Below, one piece after another: positions 18,066-32,100 of a DNA stretch of 64,000 bases. The notes beneath the pieces are model-generated. The model was given only the letters and a program-made list of their open reading frames with translations. It did not search any database and was not told where the DNA came from. A program made the position numbers and the translations under genes. Origin of the DNA: Branchiostoma floridae (taxonomy: Eukaryota > Chordata > Leptocardii > Amphioxiformes > Branchiostomatidae); assembly GCF_000003815.2 (NCBI RefSeq), contig NC_049997.1, positions 5,341,082 to 5,405,081 of the forward strand, read 5' to 3'. Numbering within the stretch: position 1 is the stretch's first letter; the number at the start of each line of letters is the position of its first letter.

Positions 18066-18273
18066 GAGCACTCTCACTGTACTTGCGTCAAGCTTGCGTC
18101 ATTGTGGGCTTCGTTCACTGCGTCACTGTATTGTTATTTTTTCCGATTTTTTATAATCAAGATATTACGTAAGACGTAAAAGTATACAAAAGTAAGAAAT
18201 TTCGTTCTTTATCTCTGAAATTCGTTGAGTATATTTTGAACCCCGCAGTGACGAAAGTGCACCTTTAAGCACG
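18066..18273. mobile_element. MITE family A, copy 2 (complete)
   Basis: Terminal inverted repeats CACTCTCACTGTACTTGCG and CGCAGTGACGAAAGTGCACC. It carries the family core (ATATTACGTAAGACGTAAAAG, CTGAAATTCGTTGAG). It lies about 30 bp downstream of the lipoxygenase stop codon and may form part of its 3' UTR. Confidence 0.85.
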
Positions 18274-18303
18274 GGATATTTAACGGTCAGATGTCAGGTA
18301 TGA

Positions 18304-21300
18304 CTAGATGTCGATGCTCATGGCAACGTTCTCAGGATCCAGGTATGTGTAGGGCACTTTCCCTTCTGTCTTCAGCTGGTCGTTACGAGACTTGATGTCC
18401 TTGGAGAGATCCACAAGCTGCTTGTTGAACTTGTCATGGACGTCTGGATACACATCCTTCATGGCATCGACCTTGAAAGATATAATTTGTAATCTTTATC
18501 TACGTACAATGTCTTATTAGTCAGAGTGCCAGACCCTCGGTGCCATTTCAATGGTATCTCTCGTGTGGCGTGTAACTCAGGGGGATAGTGTAAAATTTCG
18601 TTTGGGGCATGTTGGCCCTAGAGCCGAAGAGTTGGCCTATGTAGGCCCTGGAAACAGTCTGGCATCCAGGCTAACAACTTCTATAAATGAACAAAGAAAA
18701 ATGCAAGTAATTACAGCAGATTGTGCACGTGCTTGGGCACCCCTGAATACAGCTATTATGAAATATGATGAGAAATGATGTTGATCTTATGACTACAACC
18801 TTACCCCAGTTATAGCAGTCTGTGACGGCATGGACAACATGTACGACAGGAGGACTTGAAGAGCGGTGTTCCTTACATTCGGCAGGGCCTCGATGACAGC
18901 TGACTCCAGCATGTCGTTCGGCCCGTCAGGCATGGGAGCCGACAGCTGAGCCGGCCTGGAAGAAGGGTGTTTGACACATGAATAAGAAAATTATCAGAAT
19001 TCTAAATATCATGGAAATACCTTATGCTCCTTGGAAGATTTTGACAAAAACCTCTATGTCATTCCAGAGCAAGCTGCTAGGGGCTCCAAACATGTATCAC
19101 TTGTTCTTTGCATCACAAGCTATCTGCCAAAAGAAAATCAAGACCACAGCATGTCAAGGTCAACGATACAATTCTATATTCATTTCAATCTGAGGAGGGC
19201 AAAAGTTATTTTATAAAACGGATAACGTAGCAGGTTTGGTCCTTCTCATCGACACAAAAACTAATCTAGACAAATCTTTCGACCCTGGAGACAGTCATTT
19301 CGCTATTTAAACAAGCTAAATACCATAGTACAATGCTAAACTTTCTTCCAACACAAACGTATACACAGATCAAATTTTCAACGACCACTTTCGCCTCTTC
19401 AGGATCAATACTGATGACCAATCACTTCAGAACGTAAAGTCGTGAGAGTTACAGACACGTGATCTTATTAACACGTGATCTTGCGGATACGTGTCGTCAG
19501 CAATTGGTCAAACGTGCCAGGAAGTTTATAACGCCCACCGTCTCTGTTCAGTGATGGCTGGCGTGCCCTGGTGTATATGGTCCCCTTTATACCTCTTACA
19601 AAGTAGTCCTGAAGTCATAGGTATTGATCCTGAAGAAGGCAACAGTGCTCGTTGAAAATTTGACCAGTGTGTTGGAAGAATGTTTAACAATGTACCATGA
19701 TTACTACCAACACAGATGAACTTCCATGATAAGCTGAATACCTGTTGGGTATGAAGGAGTAGTAGTCATACTGCGGGAAGTTGATGGCGGAGTGCTGCGC
19801 GCTCACATTGAAGATGATGTTGGTCAGGCAGTCGATGAGCAGCTTCTTGTTCGAAATCTCGCGAGGAAATCCGTGAAGCTGTCCGGGACCTTCTATCATC
19901 TTGCAAAACGCCTGTAACGCTGTGGTTGGTAGAGAAAAAAACGTTATGATGTCTAGCGTGTACATGGGAATGGAAGACAGGCAGAAAACACACAGATTAG
20001 CAAACACTATACACGAGTGTATGGTCGAAAACTTGTTTTATTCTATTTTTGGAAACGAACGAAAATTGATGCGCGCGCGGATGTCATCCATATAATGAAG
20101 TCAACATTGCCTTATTAAAACATTCGTCAAAAATGTAACTTGAAAGTTCATCTGTTTTGGTAGAAGTCATTCTTGAAATAGTAATTCCCAACATAAAAAT
20201 TGCACTTACCCAAATTCCTTCATTCCTTGACAAAGACTGATGCTGTACAGTCGAAAAGTTGGGTGAGTCCAATTTTTGTGTTGGAAATTACAGTTCAACT
20301 ATTTCAAAAAAGAGTAAAAAAAATGTACTTTGCACAAAATTTATACCTTTGTCGGCCGCCACTGCTGGGTCACTTGCGTATGCCCCGTTGACCATCCCCG
20401 TCACATACGTCTTGTAGATGTTCCACAGTTTGAAGCCGTCATCGCGGTAAAGGTAGTTCTTCAAGCCGTCAGAACCAGCTTCGTCAAAACCGCGACGTTT
20501 CAGCTCCTCGGGGAATCTGAGGAAAAGATTAATATGAATGAAGACCTTTATTGCACATTTTTGCCACACCGGGCTAAGTACAGGTCACAACAAGACATGT
20601 TGAAAAGATACAGTTAACAGATACAAAATGAGACTATTGCTGGATAAATTCCACTTCTCCTCGCTTTTCTGTTATAGTGGAGATAAAAGAGCAGATTAAT
20701 TCAGCCGTAGCAAAATGAATGTTGTGCTTCTGGTTGCGGTCCTGAAAAAAAGTAAGTAGGAATTCTATTGGTTTTTTTTAATATCTGTATATATTAATTA
20801 TCATTTTCAAATTCTTGTTACAAAAACGTCCCTGCAGTTCCTGGGTAAGCCACTAAGAAGCCCAAACCTACACCAGTTCCTTCCTACATCATAAGCTATC
20901 TGCCACCAAAAATGTAGATCATAGCATGTCCTGGTCAAAAGATAAAAAGCAGAAGTTCTGTTGCAGTCTTCTTCTTCTTTCGTGTCATCACATCTGTTGC
21001 AGTACCAAAGTAACACAAGTTGACCTTGCCATTCGTCTTCCCAGCACTTGCCCACATATCAAATGTTGTTACAACCCTTTCATTGTTTCAAAAGTTATGC
21101 TGACAACAAATATCCGGAAGAAGAAACAGACACACACACACAAATGCACACACACACACACACAGACAGACATACCAAAAACATTTTTCATGGAGGTAAA
21201 AAAATAACTTACGCCATGTCCATGAAGTTGTACTTGCGCCACTCATTGATGAACATTTTGAGCCCTCCCACGGTGGAAGTAGCGAACATCGGGTCGGTGA

Positions 21301-24300
21301 TTGGGAAGATCCTGGAGACCAGGGAGTGGCGGGCCAGGTAGTTGATGCCGATGGTGTCCTTGAAGTGTGGCAGCAGCAGGCGGTAGATGGGGTGGTCTGG
21401 TGGCAGGTGGGTGTGGAGGGACACTGCGATCGGCTCCATAGCGAGGTGAGTGTAGCCCAGGTGGTACAGGAACTGGTGCACGTTGTTGTCAGCCGACACC
21501 ACGTGCATCTTGGCGAACATGTACTTGTTGGGGTGTGTCTTGGCCGTCTCCGGCGAGTACACCTCATTCTTACCTACAGATGAATTCCATAAGATTTACA
21601 TGTTTAGGATTCTGAAATTAATATTTTAAAAAATATAAAATATTCCCGTGCCATGCACAGAATTGTGCCTTAGCGACCTTGATAAAAGTGTTTTCTCATT
21701 ACAATTGGGGCACCGGTGTGGCACTGCGGGGTTCTGAAGATTACTCGAAAATCAGAGATAAAGAACGAATTTTTCTTAAGTTTTGTATAATGTTGTTGTC
21801 TTCTGAGTCATACTTTTACCACTCACCCCACCGGTCCCATAGCCTCATCGGCCGCAGGGGCAGCAATGCCATCAACATAAATGTTTCACCTTCGTCTCTC
21901 TTTAGCCAAGGTTGCCATACTTTTACGTATAACGCAATATCCGAATTATGAAAAATCGGCGAAAATAACAGAACAGTACCGCAGTTAACGAGCCCCACAG
22001 TGACGCACCGGTGCCCCAAGTGCAGTGAGATACCACCTTAAATGAAGCAAGAGCAAAAGAACTTGGGGAAAAGTCATCTACCCAGAACATAAATGTGTAA
22101 ACGTCTAAACTGTACCGTACCCTTGTTTCTTGTGAGTTGGATACCCAGCATGTTAAGACGAGCCTTTCCATCTGGGAGTTGTTCATTGAACATGAGCAGA
22201 ATGGGCGCGTAAAAGAATTTGCCCGGAGTAGCAGGAACGCCGAGCATGGGTGCGTAGTCCACGATGAAGAGCCTGTTCTCTTCCATGAGCTGCAGCGTGG
22301 TCTTGCCTTGTCCTTTCAGGCCAAGCATCTCTGCTGGAATCCGGCTCTGGTCCTTACACAGAGTCACCAGCATGGGGTTGATGCCTGGTAAATACAAGTC
22401 ATATGCAATCTGTAAAAACTATATATCCTTCTAAGCAAATTTTGGTATTTAGGCTGCGTATACTTAACAATGGGAATCATGGCAGAAAGAGGCTGTTAAG
22501 AATCGCTTACTCGAGTTTTAGAACATGAAAAACTCACACTGGCATGGTTGTCCGGTCGCTAAAGAGTAATAATTTGAGGACTAACAAAGCAAAATATTTA
22601 CGGCAGAAAACGTGGATCATAACATATGGGGTGACCTTTTGACCCCTTTCGCTGCCTGTACAGAACTTCAAAACACCTAACTTCGAGAGCCTACGGCAAC
22701 CAAGAATAAATAAATAAACCACAAACATTGCTAAAGATCTGGGGTTTTTTTTCAACACAACATAGAGGTAGAAACCCATACCTGTAATATGCACCTCTAA
22801 AATCCAAACATATCCCAAGAAAACATTTCTACAGGCACTTTTTCAAAGGGTACCTAATCATTTTGTATGGATTAAACGTAGGTTATCTGCGCGTGTCCGG
22901 AAATACCGAAATTTGTCCCAAATAGCCCTTATAGAGCAAGTTTGACGGATTTTTATAGTGTTGAAAACATCAAGTAATACTATAATAAGGTGGCATAAAA
23001 CCTGCTGATCGTTTAGAAAATATCGTCAATAGCATGGCAACGTAATTTATGTTTAGAAGATGAGACAAGTGCGGTTGAAATGACACCAGTACATTTGTAA
23101 CGGTGTGATACCATACTTTGGGTGCGCACCCACCGCACTTGTGCCAAGCCTGTGTCACTGCGGGGTTCGTTCACTGCGTCACTGTTTTGTAAAAGTATGA
23201 CTTAGAAGCCGAAAAAATACACAAAAAGAAAGAAGATTCGTTCTTGATCTCTGAAATAAGCCTATTTGCATTTACCAGTACGCATGCGCGGAATTTCCAT
23301 AGCAACGAAAAAAGTGAGATAAACAAGTCGCGTTCGACAGGGCAGCGTTTGTCCAGGTTCAATGTTCAAGTGTCGAGATTTTTAGCCTCTACACGGCGTT
23401 AACGGCAGCTACCCGCCTGGATCTGATGTTCCAACGATGTCCTAAACCTTGTGTACCTGAAACATCGTGTTCAGTTTCGCTTCAGAGGAATTTACGGTAC
23501 GTTTTTTGACGGTATCCAAGCAAGTGTTACCACAGTTAGTGATAACGCATGCATCCCTCCCCCATGCACGATGCCATCTATCTTTGCCGCTTACTTCTAG
23601 AATGTTTGTCCATTCTCACTACAGCCAGGTTTTTGTCTGTAAAGGTTACCAGTGTGACATAATTAGGAAATTTTAACCTACGTATGTTATAAACCGTAAA
23701 AATGTTAGCTAAAATGCACGACCTTGTGTCTTCACAATAATGAAAGCCGATATCGTCACTGTCTCGTGATCTCTCGTGTCCGGACATGACCCCGCTTGCA
23801 CTGACTGAGGAGCTTTCGTACTGTGACCAACACTTCGATTAGAAAGATAAAAAAATGTTAAGAACCAACAGCGAGTACACTAATAATCGCAGTAAATGGC
23901 TTGGATGTCCGTATTAGTATTAAACTGGTGCTTTAGGTTGAAAAATTGTACTAATAAATGTGCAAGCAAGGTCGCTGCAAGTTATGCAAACGTGACGGTG
24001 GGGAGGGGTGCATGTAGAATGTGCATTGAAGTGCATTGCGCTTTAAAGCTGTATTTTTTGTTTAAGTGTTGATATTTGCTTTAATGTTTCTTCCTTTTTT
24101 TTAAGGTGCCGGAGTTCAACATGAGGCTGTGTGCAGTGGTCGGCTGCGGTAATGGAACATATCAACCAAGGCGGTTTCAACCTTCTTGTATCAACTTTAA
24201 AAAAAGGAAGTCAGGGACATGTCCAAATAAAAACATGGAACAAAAAAGGATTTTGGTGATGCAACTGTCCCCAACCTTTCCAGCTATGCATTTCCCACTG

Positions 24301-26199
24301 ACAAGAAAGACCCATGGTCGGACAAAACTGTTCTTGCTCACAGATTGCCAACACTTGGGTTCGCTTCCTGTCTGTTACACTACAACCACTGATAGTATGG
24401 CCAAGTAGAGCTGCAATTTCAAAGACCTTGCCACCACAGTTCAAGAAACAATGTAGTAGAATAAGATGCATAATTGATTGTACAGAAATATTTATTGAGA
24501 GACCTAGATCTTTAGACTTACAAGCCTCCACATGGTATGACTATAAAAACACAATACTTTAAAGCTGCTTGTAGGGATCACACCAAATGGGCACATCTCC
24601 TTTCTTTCAAAGACGTATGGCGGAAGAGCCTCTGATGTGTTCATTACCTGGGACTGTGGCTTTTTAGATTTGGTTGATCCAAATGACGTTATAAAAATAA
24701 TGGCAGATAGGGGATTTCCAATCCAGGAGGACCTGATGCTGCTGAATGCAACACTAGAAATACCACCAGCAGCATAGGGGAGGCGACACATGACAAGAGA
24801 CAAAGTAAAGAAAACAAAAACTGTTGCAAACTTGAGGATCCGCGTAGAGCGTGCTAACAATCGACTGAAGGACTTCAAAATCCTGGAGGGTACATTTCCC
24901 ATAACACCCATGTCAGCAGTAGATGACATTATCAAGGTCTGTGCTGCATTGGTTCGGAACCTGCAGCCAGACTTGGTCAAATAAACAGTTGGCATACAAG
25001 CCATTCAAGTTGGCAGAGATAAACTGTATTGAATTGCTGGCAGCTGAGTGCCAGTGACTTTTTCAATGATCCTTTACTGATTATGTTGTGATAGCAGGAA
25101 ACTGTGACCGATGATAATAATGACAATGTAATGAAGATGTAATAGATAAAAGTGGATCCTTTCTGTAACATGTCCTCAAATGTATTCTCAAACATTTTTC
25201 ATACATTAAGTTGTGAGTTCTGTACATTTATGCTGCCATACTGGTGGCGATGTAGGAACATATTTTTTGGAATAAAATCAACGGGATCTTACTTTTGCCT
25301 TTGTTCATGAAGTGGCTTGTGTAATGGGAAATGATTTATCGAACAGACAAACTAACAAACTAGCAGTAGGAGCTCACAATAATTATGTTTTCCCGATATG
25401 GATAAAATTGCTCTTGCTGGTGTCTTCTTTTCATTTCTTTTTCTACTGTCAGGAACCAATCAGAGCTTATAACTGCCATGAACCAATCAATTTTAGAACT
25501 GCATTAGCAAATTAGCAGTATAACTATGAAGAACCGTCCTGTGTCTTAGCTCTTCATGTGTATAAACTTCCGCCTCCTCATCCATTACGGCCGGAACGAA
25601 AATGAAAAAAAAACAACCTCCACTTACTTCATATACTGTCAGTAAAACACACGTCTTACACCAGACTTCAAAAACTTAAAAGTATCTTTATTCTTAACTG
25701 ACAGTTCTAGAATCTTCTTTAGAACAGGTGTACGTTCGTACCTGTCAGGTGGGAACACCTGCGGCGCCGCACGGCGCGGCGCGGAGCGCCATCTCCTTAA
25801 ACAAACGCTGACACTACACACGCGTGACGCAACACTGGGTTGGGAAGTTATCTCCCAAAATGGCGGATTTTACCCGTCATGCATTTCGCGCCGGTAATTG
25901 CGAATAGGCTTATTCGTTGAGTATCTTTCGAACCCCGCAGTGACGCAAGCTTGACACAAGTGCGGTGGGAGCGCACCTTTAGGGGCTGTTACAAAATATC
26001 AAAATCAATTCTAAATCACATCTTCACGCCTGCTGCGTATGAACATATGATACGAACCCTGAAGATACTGTCGGCAGAATTCCGTGTCACTCTGCCATTC
26101 TTCAATCAGCCTCTCGTTGGCAGGAAGGTAGCCGCTGAAGTTGGCCTTCCACGGATCCCAGAGACCCTTGACTTGGGCCAGGCGCAGCATGATCTGGGC
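18304..26199 (-). CDS. Lipoxygenase catalytic domain exons (15-21)
   Basis: Family landmarks in order: W..NFSGYLP...[13 protein letters not shown] (exon 15), INPM...VDYAPMLG (exon 16), and [11 protein letters not shown] with H930 and H935, the first two iron ligands, then [10 protein letters not shown] (exon 17). [11 protein letters not shown] follows in exon 18, SAQHSAINF with H1112 and N1116 in exon 19, and ENVAMSIDI with the C-terminal I1234 in exon 21. All five ligand positions of animal lipoxygenases are therefore present. Residue A973 in INYLAR aligns with the Ala/Gly stereo-determinant; Ala predicts an S product by the Coffa-Brash rule. Positional specificity cannot be read from sequence alone. 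Two further catalytic exons (13-14) upstream link this domain to C2. Confidence 0.95.
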
Positions 26200-29100
26200 C
26201 TGCGTTGCAAAACAAACAGTTCCTTGGTCTAATCTTAAACTGTGCTAAACTTTCTTCCAACAAAAAGGTTAGACTCCCTTGCAGTCTTCGAACGGGGCTG
26301 GTTTTTATTGGGGGGGGGGGGGCGTAGGTTCGCGATTTTTAACGTTGGCTGGGTTCTCTTGTGCCGGGAAAGGGAGTTTGCCGAGGAAGGGAGTTTGCCG
26401 TGATAGCGAGTTTGCCACGGACGAGCCAGCCCCGTTCAAAGACTGCAAGGGTGTCTACAAAAAGGTATACACAGATCAAATTTCATAACGTTATAACACA
26501 ATTCATAGCGTTTATAACTTCCTGGCACGTTTGACCAATTGTTGACGTCACGTATCAACAATGTTTTTTTTTTTTATTGGTATACATATAAGACAAGACA
26601 CAGTGGTAAATGCACTCTAGCAAAGCTAATTTTAACATTACCACTAGGACATTTGAAAATAAAATAAACAAAGGACAAAACAATGTGAGATCAAATAAAA
26701 ACAGTAGTACAGCAGTGGGGTGACGGATCCAACAAATAAATGTATATATACATACAAGATTTAAAGGAAAATGTCAATCAGTTTGAAAACGGTTGGTCTG
26801 GAGTATGTATGTCTGTGTAAGCTGCATGATATGGTTATTTGTTACTGTTGGTAAAGTGGGTGAACCCTTGAGTAAAAGTTGAGTTAAGACTGGGTCAGAC
26901 GTAGTTTTCAAATCAAGGGTTAAAAGGTCTTGAAGATTGCAGAGAAGGGTTTTTCTAAGATGGTTGTAGTTTGGGCAGTACAATAAATAATGGACAACGC
27001 TTTCGCATCGGGAGCCACAGCTACAAGAAGGACTATCGACTAGATTACGTGTGAATAAGCTAAAGTTCAAACTACAGGTCCCGATGCGGAGGCGTGTTAG
27101 TAAAACGCAGGCGTACCTGGGGCCATGTCTAAAATGTGTGTTAGGGGAAGGGCGAACCAATTTTATTAAGTAGTTTTTGAATGTTGAAGGATTTAATGAC
27201 CGAACAGCTAAATCAAGATCATTCCAGTGATGTGTAGCATACGGAATAAAGGACCTTTGGTAACGAGTGGTGGTACAAGCCGGTGACTGTAAGTTGTGTT
27301 TGTTACGAAGGTCGTAGGGAGTAAGGGCAGAAACTTCAGGAGTGATCAACTCCTGAAGGTACTGGCGAGTTTGACCATGAACAATTTTATGAAACATTGT
27401 CAATGAGTGAATATAGCGACGGTCAGACAGCTTTTCCCACCCAAGTTCAGAAAGGAGTGACAGATATGAGGATCCTCTCACAGCACCTGATACTGTGAGT
27501 GAGCACTCATATTGTACTCCCTCTATACGTCGGGAGTCCGATATAGTGCAGCCATGCCATACTATGTCGGCGTATTCAAGAAGAGGGCGAATGAAGGACT
27601 TGTAGATAACTTCGAGTACATGTCGTGGCAATTTAAATTTAAGTTTGTTAAGTGTGGACACACGTTTTGATACTTTGGCAATCATGTGTGTAATATGTTT
27701 TTCCCAAGACATGGTGGACGTGAGAAAAACACCAATGTGCTTGTGGTCTTTTACAGATTGAATGACACAGTTATCAAGAAAAAGGGGAGGATGGCAAGGG
27801 GGATCGATTTTCCTGGAAAAACACATTTCCTCAGTTTTTAAAGGATTCAGTTTCATAAGCCATGTGGAAGCCCAACATGATATCTTACTAAGATCAGAAT
27901 TTAGACTTGACGCAGTTTCGGTTGGGCTATCCACTATATCTATTAAAGAACTATCATCTGCAAAGAGAAACGGGCAAGATGATAAATCGTCCACCATATC
28001 ATTGATGTAAACAAGAAATAAGAGGGGGCCTAATACAGAACCCTGTGGTACGCCTGCGCGAATATTACACCAATCTGAGTGCTGGCCATCTATAACTACT
28101 CTTTGTACACGATCAGAAAGATAGCTGTGGAACCAATTTAGGACCGGACCCTCGACCCCATTTCTTTGAAGCTTGAAAATGATGCCCTTATGCCAAACTT
28201 TGTCAAATGCACGTGAAAAATCTAAATAAACCGCTCGGACCTCTCTATTAGAGTCAAGAGCTTCAAGAATTTTGTCAGTTACACAAACAAGTTGGCCAAC
28301 TGTAGAATCTCCACGGATAAATCCAGACTGGAGAGAATATAATAAGTTTTGGGACATCAGGTGGTTGTACAAGTGTTTAAATACAATCTTTTCAAGGATT
28401 TTAGACAAACAGGGGAGTAGGGATACAGGTCGGTAATTCGACACATCCTCGGGGTCCCCCTTTTTGAAAATTGGTACCACATTTGCTCTTTTCCAGGATT
28501 CAGGGAAGACTCCGTGATTTAGAGACAAGTTAAAAACATATGCAATTTTGTCAGAGATATAGGGACATATGGATTTAAGAAAACGATTGTCTACATTATC
28601 ATAGCCACATGCTTTAGATACTTCTAAATCTGAGACATAAAGTTCTATCTCAGCAGCTGATGTAACACACTGTGTAAGACGAGCACTAGTAAGGAAATCA
28701 AGGGGTGGAAGTCTAGCACTGGAGTCATCCACTGAGGCCTGAGAAGAGAAATACAAATTAAACATAGTTGCCTTTTCTCTTGAATCGGTTATAAAACAGT
28801 TGCCAGACTTAAGCGGTGGAATAGTAGAATTAACTTTACTTTGGTAGAAATGTTTCACAATGTGCCACCACTTTTTGTTGGATGAGGGGGAACTACTTAA
28901 GGAGGCAACCAGGCGGTTGTGATAATTAGACTTGGCTAGTGATAACTGATGGACAAGTTTATTTCTAATAAGACGATATGAAGACCAATGAATAGGGCTG
29001 TTCGTTAACTTGGCTTTCTTATGCAACTTGTCTCTCTGGTGCATTAAGCGTCTAATTTCAGGTGAAATCCAAGGTTTGTCACGAGGTCTAACGAGAATGT

Positions 29101-32100
29101 CCTTATGAGGCACACATTTAATTTTGGCTTCCAAAATCAGTTCCATCAACTTCTTGCTAGCTTCTTCAACAGTATCACAATAGAAAACTTCATGCCATAT
29201 TGGCTCAGACGAGAAGAGTGCCAGCAAGCTGTGATCGGTTTTGGAATAATCCCAGATGGTACGGACATAAGGACGAGGGGGCCTGAGTGACAAGTTAATA
29301 GTAGCGACAATAGGGCTATGGTGGCATCCGGAGAGGGGAGATAACGCAGAGGTAGATTTGATAAGTTTTTTCTCGTTGATGAATAGAAGGTCAATCAGGG
29401 AGGGAGACCGTGACAAATCGCACGTTGGCTCCTTTATCACCTGTGTGAGATTTAACATTTTAGAAGCTTGCAATAGTTTTGTGCCGACCGAAGTGATTGG
29501 GTCATGGACCCACCATGCCTCGTGTTTGGCATTAAAGTCACCTGTGATAATGATGCCATCGTGTTGAGAGGATTCAGCTGTGAATACTGAGTCACTAAAC
29601 AAGTCAACAAATTCATCAACAGTTTTGGAATCCTGGCCAGGTGGCCGGTAGTAGACAGAAAAGAGTAAACGGCTGCGTCCTACAAAGAGTTCAAGCCAAA
29701 TGCATTCAACAGACGGTGATTCCAGATCTAAGCGTCGCTTGTACGCTATCTGGTCAGATATGTAAATGAGGACACCGCCACCATGCCTATTTCTGTCACG
29801 ACGGACTGGCAACTGAAAACCGTCAAGAGAAATTGCAAAAGAATCAACAGAATCTCCCAACCAAGTTTCTGATACAGCAATAACATCGAGGTTGAGTCTA
29901 ACAGCTAGAGCAGATAGTTCGTCCATCTTAGTGCCAGCTACTAGGCTATTGACATTTAGATGGATAACGTTAAACTGTTTACGGCAAACTGGCCCTGGAT
30001 TGGGATGGACGGCTCCCGCTACTAAAATTACTACAAAAGATATGAAAACAGTAGTGTAGGATAGGAAGATATCTAGATTCAGAGTAAGTCTAAATCTTTC
30101 CTTAGAAATTAGGCGTGAATGTGCAGAAAACAAACCAATGACTGCCCTGTACATATCAAGACCTATGAAAGCGGCCTCGCGCACCCTCTCTGCAATCTAT
30201 TCAGAAGTATTGACCCGTCAATAAATGAATTAGACTTACCCATTGCTGTACACATAGAAGAACACGATCTCACAAGATAACCATACAATAAAATAACACA
30301 AGTAAACGATGGCAGAGACATATCAGTCAATGTCTTGGAATAGTCAGTTGTCAGTGCCGCTGAGCAGATTACGCTGAACGGAAGATGTCCAGATCAGCTT
30401 GCTTTAAGATCATTTGTCTCTCCCCGTTCAAAGTTCATGTTCATAAGATCACGTGGTTGTGATTATCTCGAGTTTGTTCTGAAGTCATCAGTATTTATCC
30501 TGAAAACAGACAGTGGTCGTTGAAAATTTTATCTGTGTGTACCTTGGAGTTGGAAGAAAGTTTTAGCTCTCCTTTCTAAAAAGTACAAGTCGTTGAAGGT
30601 TTTTAGAGCCGACTAGTATCGAACTCGATTCTCGGCTAATTGAGGATGTCTAAAAAATAATGTAAATGCATTTAAGTTCGCGGGGATTTAATTTCGCGGT
30701 AACGGGAAAAGAGATTTTTCGCGGTAGTTTTAAGTTCGCGGTAGCACCATGCACTGTAGTCTCTTACTGCCATACTGGAAGAGGTCAGAGGTCATCCCGG
30801 GCGGGCGGGAGGCCTATTTTAGAGCTCCATCACTTTCCACTCTTTTTAGTTCTTTTTAGTTTTGTTTCCACACACCATCCACACATCTTTACATCTACAA
30901 ACAGCCGTAACATCAGCCTGAACTTTCTGGACCCCGGACGCTCTTGGGCGGCGCATTTTTAGTTCTTTTTCTTAGATTTACATAGCGCCCCCCTCCCCCG
31001 TCTCCCGGAGCGTGCTCGACGTTTCGTTACATTCTCAACCATCTTGGGCAGCATTCTACTAACAGCCCACTGCTTAGTGTTAATTGTAAACTCTCACCAT
31101 GATCCCTCCCCCTTCACTCCCAGGCATGAAGGCATACCACACACCCTTAATCCATCCTTTAACAGTCCATTCCCGTTAACTCCCCTGCTGGACAACAGAT
31201 GTGCCAATCACTCCCTGAAGCTAACATTAGTCTCTATCTTCATTAACTCTAATGGTAAACTAGCACCCCACTGCAGACCTAAATTCACCCTGTTCAGCCT
31301 CACCCTGATAATCCTTCTGGCTGGAGATGTGGAGTTAAATCCGGGACCTAGGGCACCGAAATACCCCTGCGGTGTATGCCATCGAGCCGTCAGGTGGGAA
31401 AAGGTGGACGGCCGGCATGCCATCTGTTGCGACTCATGTGATGTCTGGTACCATACTGACTGCATGGGTATGTCAACACCGGTCTATAATACCATCAACA
31501 ACCCTAACGTGTCTTGGATTTGCTGCTCCTGCGGCCTACCTAACTTCAGCTCCAGCCTCTTCAACACTACAGTATTCGAAACTTCTAATTGTTTCTCTTC
31601 TTTTAACACCAGCACCTGTTCTAGTCCAGCAAGATCTATCGGCTCGCCTATCGCTACGTCTTCGCCTATCGGATATGGTATTACTCCACCGCCTCGCGAC
31701 CGCACACATACCAAACCAGTCAGGACCTGTGTGATCAACTTTCAATCTATCCGCAATAAGGTACCTGAACTGCACGCATTTTGCGAAGCTGTGCAACCAG
31801 ACATTGTTGTTGGCACTGAGACGTGGCTGGACTCGTCAGTGGGCAGCAGCAAAATCTTTCCGGACACGTACAATGTGTTCAGGAGAGACAGAGCTGGCCG
31901 GGGAGGGTGTGTGCTTGTTGCTGTAAAGAACAACATCATAGCAACCCACCACCCAGACCCGGACTGTCCCTGCGAGTTGACCTGGGTCCGGGTCCATCTG
32001 GCTAACAGTAAGTCCATCTACATAGGGGCCTACTATCGCCCCCCCTCAGCTGGTCATGATGATTTTGTAGCACTAGAAAGATCAGTGCTGCAAAAGCGGG

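Larger units (their letters stand above)
23119..25981. mobile_element. MITE family A, copy 4, split by a transposon
   Basis: Left half 23119-23257 (TTTGGGTGCGCACCCACCGC ... GATCTCTGAA) and right half 25912-25981 (TTCGTTGAGTATCTTTCGAA ... GTGGGAGCGCACCTTT). Joined, they restore the CTGAAATTCGTTGAG core seen in uninterrupted copies. The interruption is the DDE transposon at 23258-25911. Confidence 0.88.
26245..30580. mobile_element. Foldback element family B, copy 2, split by a LINE
   Basis: The left arm (AAACTTTCTTCCAACA ... ACAGATCAAATTTCA) at 26245-26555 and right arm (GTCGTTGAAAATTTTATCTG ... TTGGAAGAAAGTTT) at 30420-30575 match the arms of copy 1. Between them lies the LINE. Confidence 0.7.

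Noticed and set aside
23119-25981. MITE family A as a direct derivative of the DDE_Tnp_4 transposon between its halves
   Set aside because: The inner element has its own terminal repeats (AAGCCTATT) and AT duplication, so it is an insertion into the MITE rather than its parent.
26774-30184. Host gene encoding an endonuclease/reverse transcriptase protein
   Set aside because: The domain order, poly-A tract and location inside a foldback element identify a LINE.
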